The notes below the pieces were generated by a model. It saw only the letters and a program-made list of their open reading frames with translations, was not told the origin of the DNA and made no database searches. The position numbers were made by a program, and so were the translations under genes. From Lithospermum erythrorhizon (lineage: Eukaryota > Streptophyta > Magnoliopsida > Boraginales > Boraginaceae): DNA of 64,000 nucleotides. Location of the stretch: assembly GCA_019722365.1 (NCBI GenBank), contig JADFUC010000749.1:62001-126000 (forward strand). The letters are read 5' to 3'. Shown here in pieces: positions 60,503 through 64,000 of this stretch (position 1 is the stretch's first letter; every line of letters begins with the position of its first letter).

Positions 60503-60965
60503 GAAGAAAATCGGCCTCTCCAATAGGCCCCTGCGGTAGATTGAACCATGACGAGGCAATTTTTGAGGCGGTTTTCGACTGACATGGCCCAAGAAATGCT
60601 AGTTTTGGTAGGATTTGTTTAGCCTATAAATATAGAATGTTTGTATGAGTTTTATTCATCACACAAATACTAGAATAGAGAAATAAGAATATTAGGTCTA
60701 TAATATTCTTGAAGAATATAGTTTTTGTTTTTGGTAGGTTTGTGGTTGAGATTTTCGGTATATAAGAAAATATTCAACATAGATTATACCTAGTGGTAGG
60801 GCTTGTAACGATCTTCTGGTTTATAGTGGTTTCTTGATAGCAACTTACCTTCGCGTGAAGGGAGCATAATATAAATCGCTTTGTGTGTCGTTAATTTTCA
60901 CACTTTAAATGCTTATCGTTCTTATTGATTCTTCATGGCTTGGAGGATTTAAGTCTTAAATCACA
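60503..60965 (+). repeat. Copia 3' LTR (plus-strand element)
   Basis: Starts GGAAGAAAATCGGCCTCTCC and is collinear with the 5' LTR through GATCTTCTGGTTTATAGTGG to GTCTTAAATCACA. GCCTATAAATA is conserved. The polypurine tract before it is not clear. Confidence 0.8.
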
Positions 60966-62627
60966 ACTTACCCGATATCTATAGCGGACTAAGGGGACAA
61001 GTAAGGCCCTGATAAACTTGTGTCGGACTCAATGTTTACTAATTGGCTAACACGAGCCCATCTGCTTGGACGCTTTGCAGACCTAAGTACCTAACCATTT
61101 TTCCCATTCATGCTCGTCTTGTCCAATTCGATGTCCACCTAATGATACAGAGGCAAAGGCTCAAACTAGTCCGCGCTATTTAAAAAGTTGGAAGTTTAAT
61201 ATTCATGCCATGGGGGAACCATAATTTTTTGAGGAAAAAGTGTGTGAATTGAACCAAATAAATACTAAATATGTAGGGACAAATGAAATAATTTTGAAAA
61301 AAAATGAATATAATTTTCTGAAAGGATGAAAATTATAATTCATTGTTTTGAGAATATATTGAATCGCTTAGTATTATAGTAATAGTAACAATATGTTTTT
61401 CTTATAGGAAAATTTTCCCATGGAATTGAAGTGAAGGTTAGATTGTCCCAATTTCCATTATACAACTTCATAATTACTAGTTTTGTTGGAAACGTGTCTT
61501 GAATCATATTCATCTTTGAAGTTCATCGTGATTCGTATCGAGTGCTTATGGCCATGACGCGATAGTCTTGATGGATTTGGGAGCTCACTGCACTCTATCA
61601 TCATGACCACCATCGAGTGCTTCTAGGCATGATTTCAGGTCTGGATGAGGCTATTGGATACGAAGATTGAATATCATCGCGTGCTTCATTGTGTGGGCTT
61701 GACCTCGAAGGAAGGCACACGATCAGATTTGGAGCTCATTGGACTATTTCATCATAACCACCATCAATTGCAAGTGGCCACAATGGCGGGACTCGATGAA
61801 GATTTGCAAAGTTGTGGTGAAGTCCATCTTGACCCTATCAATGGCAATGGGTCACGATGCAGGTCTAGATGTCGAGATGCTGAAGGCAATTTCTAGGGTT
61901 AATTAAATATCCATTTTGTATTTATTGAGCCTCCAACCTCATAATTGATGTTTTTGTGTATCTTAGACATAATTTATACGTCTGAGAACTAGACTTAGCT
62001 CATCTGTACTCTATATCCCCGCCTCCCAATTATAGTGAAAACTTTCTACTGTCTTTGCCCAGCACATTATTAGAGTACCACGTTAAATTCTCTATATTAT
62101 TTACTTTCGTCTATCACTTTTATAGTAGTTCATATAGCTATATCGCATCCGGCTGTGAAGAGTTTATTGTATCAACCATTCTATATTCTCCTTTCCCATC
62201 AAAGTAAAAACTAGATCGATCAAACAAAGTACATAGTTTCATGTTCACTCTCAAATTTTCTTGATCCACATTATTAAGGTGTCTCGACACTGTCATATTC
62301 TTTTATGACTACCTTCAACTCCGTATAGATAGATCATATTAGAGTCAACTCATTGAATGGGTTCGCCCCCATCATCCTCCTTTGCTTCACCGCGAACAAT
62401 GACCATCGAAATAATAATGAAGAGGACAGACTTCTCCGTAATTCACTCTTTATTCGACGGCCTTCACACATGCGTATTAACTCTTCCATGCTCAACGTCT
62501 ACCCTATAATATTAACTCAACTATGTATTTCAGTACTTATTTAATGTAGTAATACACATCCATACGAATTTGACAAATAAAATGTTTATTTAAAAAATGA
62601 GACTCATTAATGATTATGTCAAAATTA

Positions 62628-62776
62628 TACTTTCTCCATCCCATTTTCTCAAAGTACTTTTAATTTCCTTTTTTGTCAATCTCAAATTTGGTTCATTTTA
62701 TGAAAATATAGGGAAAAAGTAATTTATTTAATAAAATTTGAATTAAATAAAACTTTGTGTAAAAGTAAAATGGGTA
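62628..62776. mobile_element. MITE-like sequence
   Basis: Left TACTTTCTCCATCCCATTTT, right (reverse complement) TACCCATTTTACTTTTAC. About 150 bp, AT-rich, with TA-bounded ends. The end match is imperfect. Confidence 0.5.
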
Positions 62777-62799
62777 TAATATTTTGACATATGTTCATG

Positions 62800-63215
62800 T
62801 GTACCAGAAACCACCCGGTACCAGGCGCTAAAAAATCGGACCGATACTCACCCGGTAAGATTATCAGTCAGGTTCTAGGTATGATTTTTTGTACGATACT
62901 CGAATGGAAAAGGATCGATAACCTGATATATACCTAAAATTTTCGATGTAGGACAAAAATAACCAAATTCCTAACCGAAAGACCTCAAATCTGGATCAAA
63001 ATACCCAAAATGCGGATCGAATATAAATTATTTTTAACAAAATGAGACCCATCCGAAACCGGACCGAAAAATGGGGATCGAGTATCCACCCGATAAGCTA
63101 TAGCTCCTGTTCCGATCCAAATTTTTTGCTCGATACCCGAACCGAGCCGATAATAAATTGCATTCCTTTCCGATCCATTTTTTTATCCGATATCTAAACC
63201 GGATCGATAACAACA
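62800..63215. repeat. Degenerate CCGA/GATCGGA phrase repeats
   Basis: Repeated short phrases such as GGACCGATACTCACCCGG, GGATCGAGTATCCACCCGA, CGATACCCGAACCGAGCCGA and GGATCGATAA in both orientations. It is a low-complexity family common in plant intergenic DNA and has no coding potential. Confidence 0.6.
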
Positions 63216-64000
63216 CTAGCCATGAAAGTACCCCATGCCAACAAGTAAGTTTATTTATCTTTCTTTTCGTTAATCGATGCCATAGAATACATTAATTAAT
63301 TGCATTAGTAGGCCAAGCGAATTAAGGTCTAGCTTATCTCATGTTACAAGGAATATGTTGCTGCAACTTGGCATAGTAACGCAATTAATTAAAGAGGCAA
63401 TATCTCTATAATAATATATACTTCAAAGTTTTGAAGATAATGCAGATTGTATCGTTTCTTAGAAGGACTAATAATCCCTTTTCATCCGTAAAATCCCAAC
63501 TAGTATAGATATAGCTATTCTAAAAATCGTATATCGAGGTGTCTAACCCAATGAAGTTTCGATAATAAGAAGTTAAATGAGTACTTTTAAAAAAAATTGG
63601 AGATAGAAAAGTACGATTATATAGTATTACAAATTAAAATATATATATTGAATATTACAAATAATGAATACGGAAAGTGGTAATTAAAAACAGTTAGAGT
63701 AAGTGTTACAAATTGCGTCAGATGTCACAGGCTATATATTGAGCCATCGACAAAAGTTAAATGAGTACTAAACATGTAAAAGACCCCATTTCAAGTTAAA
63801 TTTTTTATATATTTCTCGAAAATTCCTATCAGTACAGTTGGAAATAAGGCGGAATCAAGAAATTTAAAAAGGGAAAAGAAATTTAAGTTATACAAATAAA
63901 GAAAAATATTATAACTTAGGGGAGGGAGAATAGTTAATTTTTTTAATAAATGAATTAAAAAAAATCTACTTTTTAATAGTAACAGATCAATTTTTGAAAT

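Larger units (their letters stand above)
58074..60965 (+). mobile_element. Ty1/copia element, plus strand, internally deleted
   Basis: 5' LTR about 58074-58567, decayed primer-binding site at about 58569, gag 58630-59330, protease/pre-integrase 59380-59930, uncertain sequence to 60500, 3' LTR about 60503-60965. There is no recognisable integrase core or reverse transcriptase, so most of pol is deleted or unreadable and the element is non-autonomous. Confidence 0.82.
60966..64000. other. Intergenic DNA with short repeats and a MITE
   Basis: No gene is recognised. Two diverged direct copies of a ~50-bp segment occur at 61570-61621 and 61733-61786 (GATTTGGGAGCTCACTG and GATTTGGAGCTCATTG, both followed by a CATCATGACCACCATCGAG-like stretch). 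The 83-codon frame at 61645-61896 spans one of them and matches no known protein. 62800-63215 is a run of degenerate CCGATAC/GGATCGA phrases. 63220-64000 is AT-rich. Confidence 0.5.

Overview
This window is plant nuclear DNA, almost certainly from a eudicot. It contains one intact intron-bearing chloroplast gene (a CYP38/TLP40-type thylakoid-lumen cyclophilin), AT-rich intergenic DNA, Stowaway-like MITEs and many decayed LTR retrotransposons. I see no bacterial operon, CRISPR array, rRNA or bona fide tRNA gene.

Layout. 1-1900: minus-strand Ty1/copia fragment running off the left edge. 2340-3905: a lone LTR of a noncoding LTR-element family that I call family A. 3906-5588: AT-rich DNA. 5589-26700: a three-level nest. 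The outer layer is a minus-strand Ty1/copia element with both LTRs (26347-26700 and 5589-5976), a primer-binding site and a polypurine tract. Its integrase gene is split, at about 8365 and 24595, by a 16-kb insert. That insert is a family A element whose two LTRs (about 8365-12345 and 23050-24595) enclose a noncoding, repeat-rich interior and a minus-strand Ty3/gypsy element (13670-about 23035). A separate gypsy solo LTR (9802-12093) sits inside the first family A LTR, and a probable SINE sits in the copia polyprotein.

26701-32037: intergenic DNA with a third gypsy-type solo LTR (28563-about 30845) and a MITE with paired inverted repeats (31130-31361). 32038-35727 (minus): CYP38, seven exons, 454 codons plus stop, with a GC-AG first intron that carries a tandem repeat array and a duplicated piece of exon 2. 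35728-38496: upstream and intergenic DNA. 38497-42984: an LTR plus primer-binding site of an unclassified element, interrupted by a gypsy solo LTR (39972-42164). 42985-51755: a second minus-strand gypsy element whose 5' LTR is truncated.

53075-55620: two broken, intron-free copies of the COG4 gene (Golgi tethering complex subunit) flanking the 3' end of an L1-type LINE, which suggests LINE-mediated retrocopying. 58074-60965: an internally deleted plus-strand Ty1/copia element with two LTRs. 60966-64000: intergenic DNA with short repeats and a MITE.

The only gene I expect to be functional is CYP38. Everything else with coding similarity is broken. I found no convincing new biological system. 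The most unusual items are the nested block with its coding-free family A element, the exon duplication and GC splice site in CYP38, the perfect inverted repeat conserved in both copia LTRs, and the COG4-LINE-COG4 arrangement. Boundaries of old repeats are approximate because they were judged by eye.
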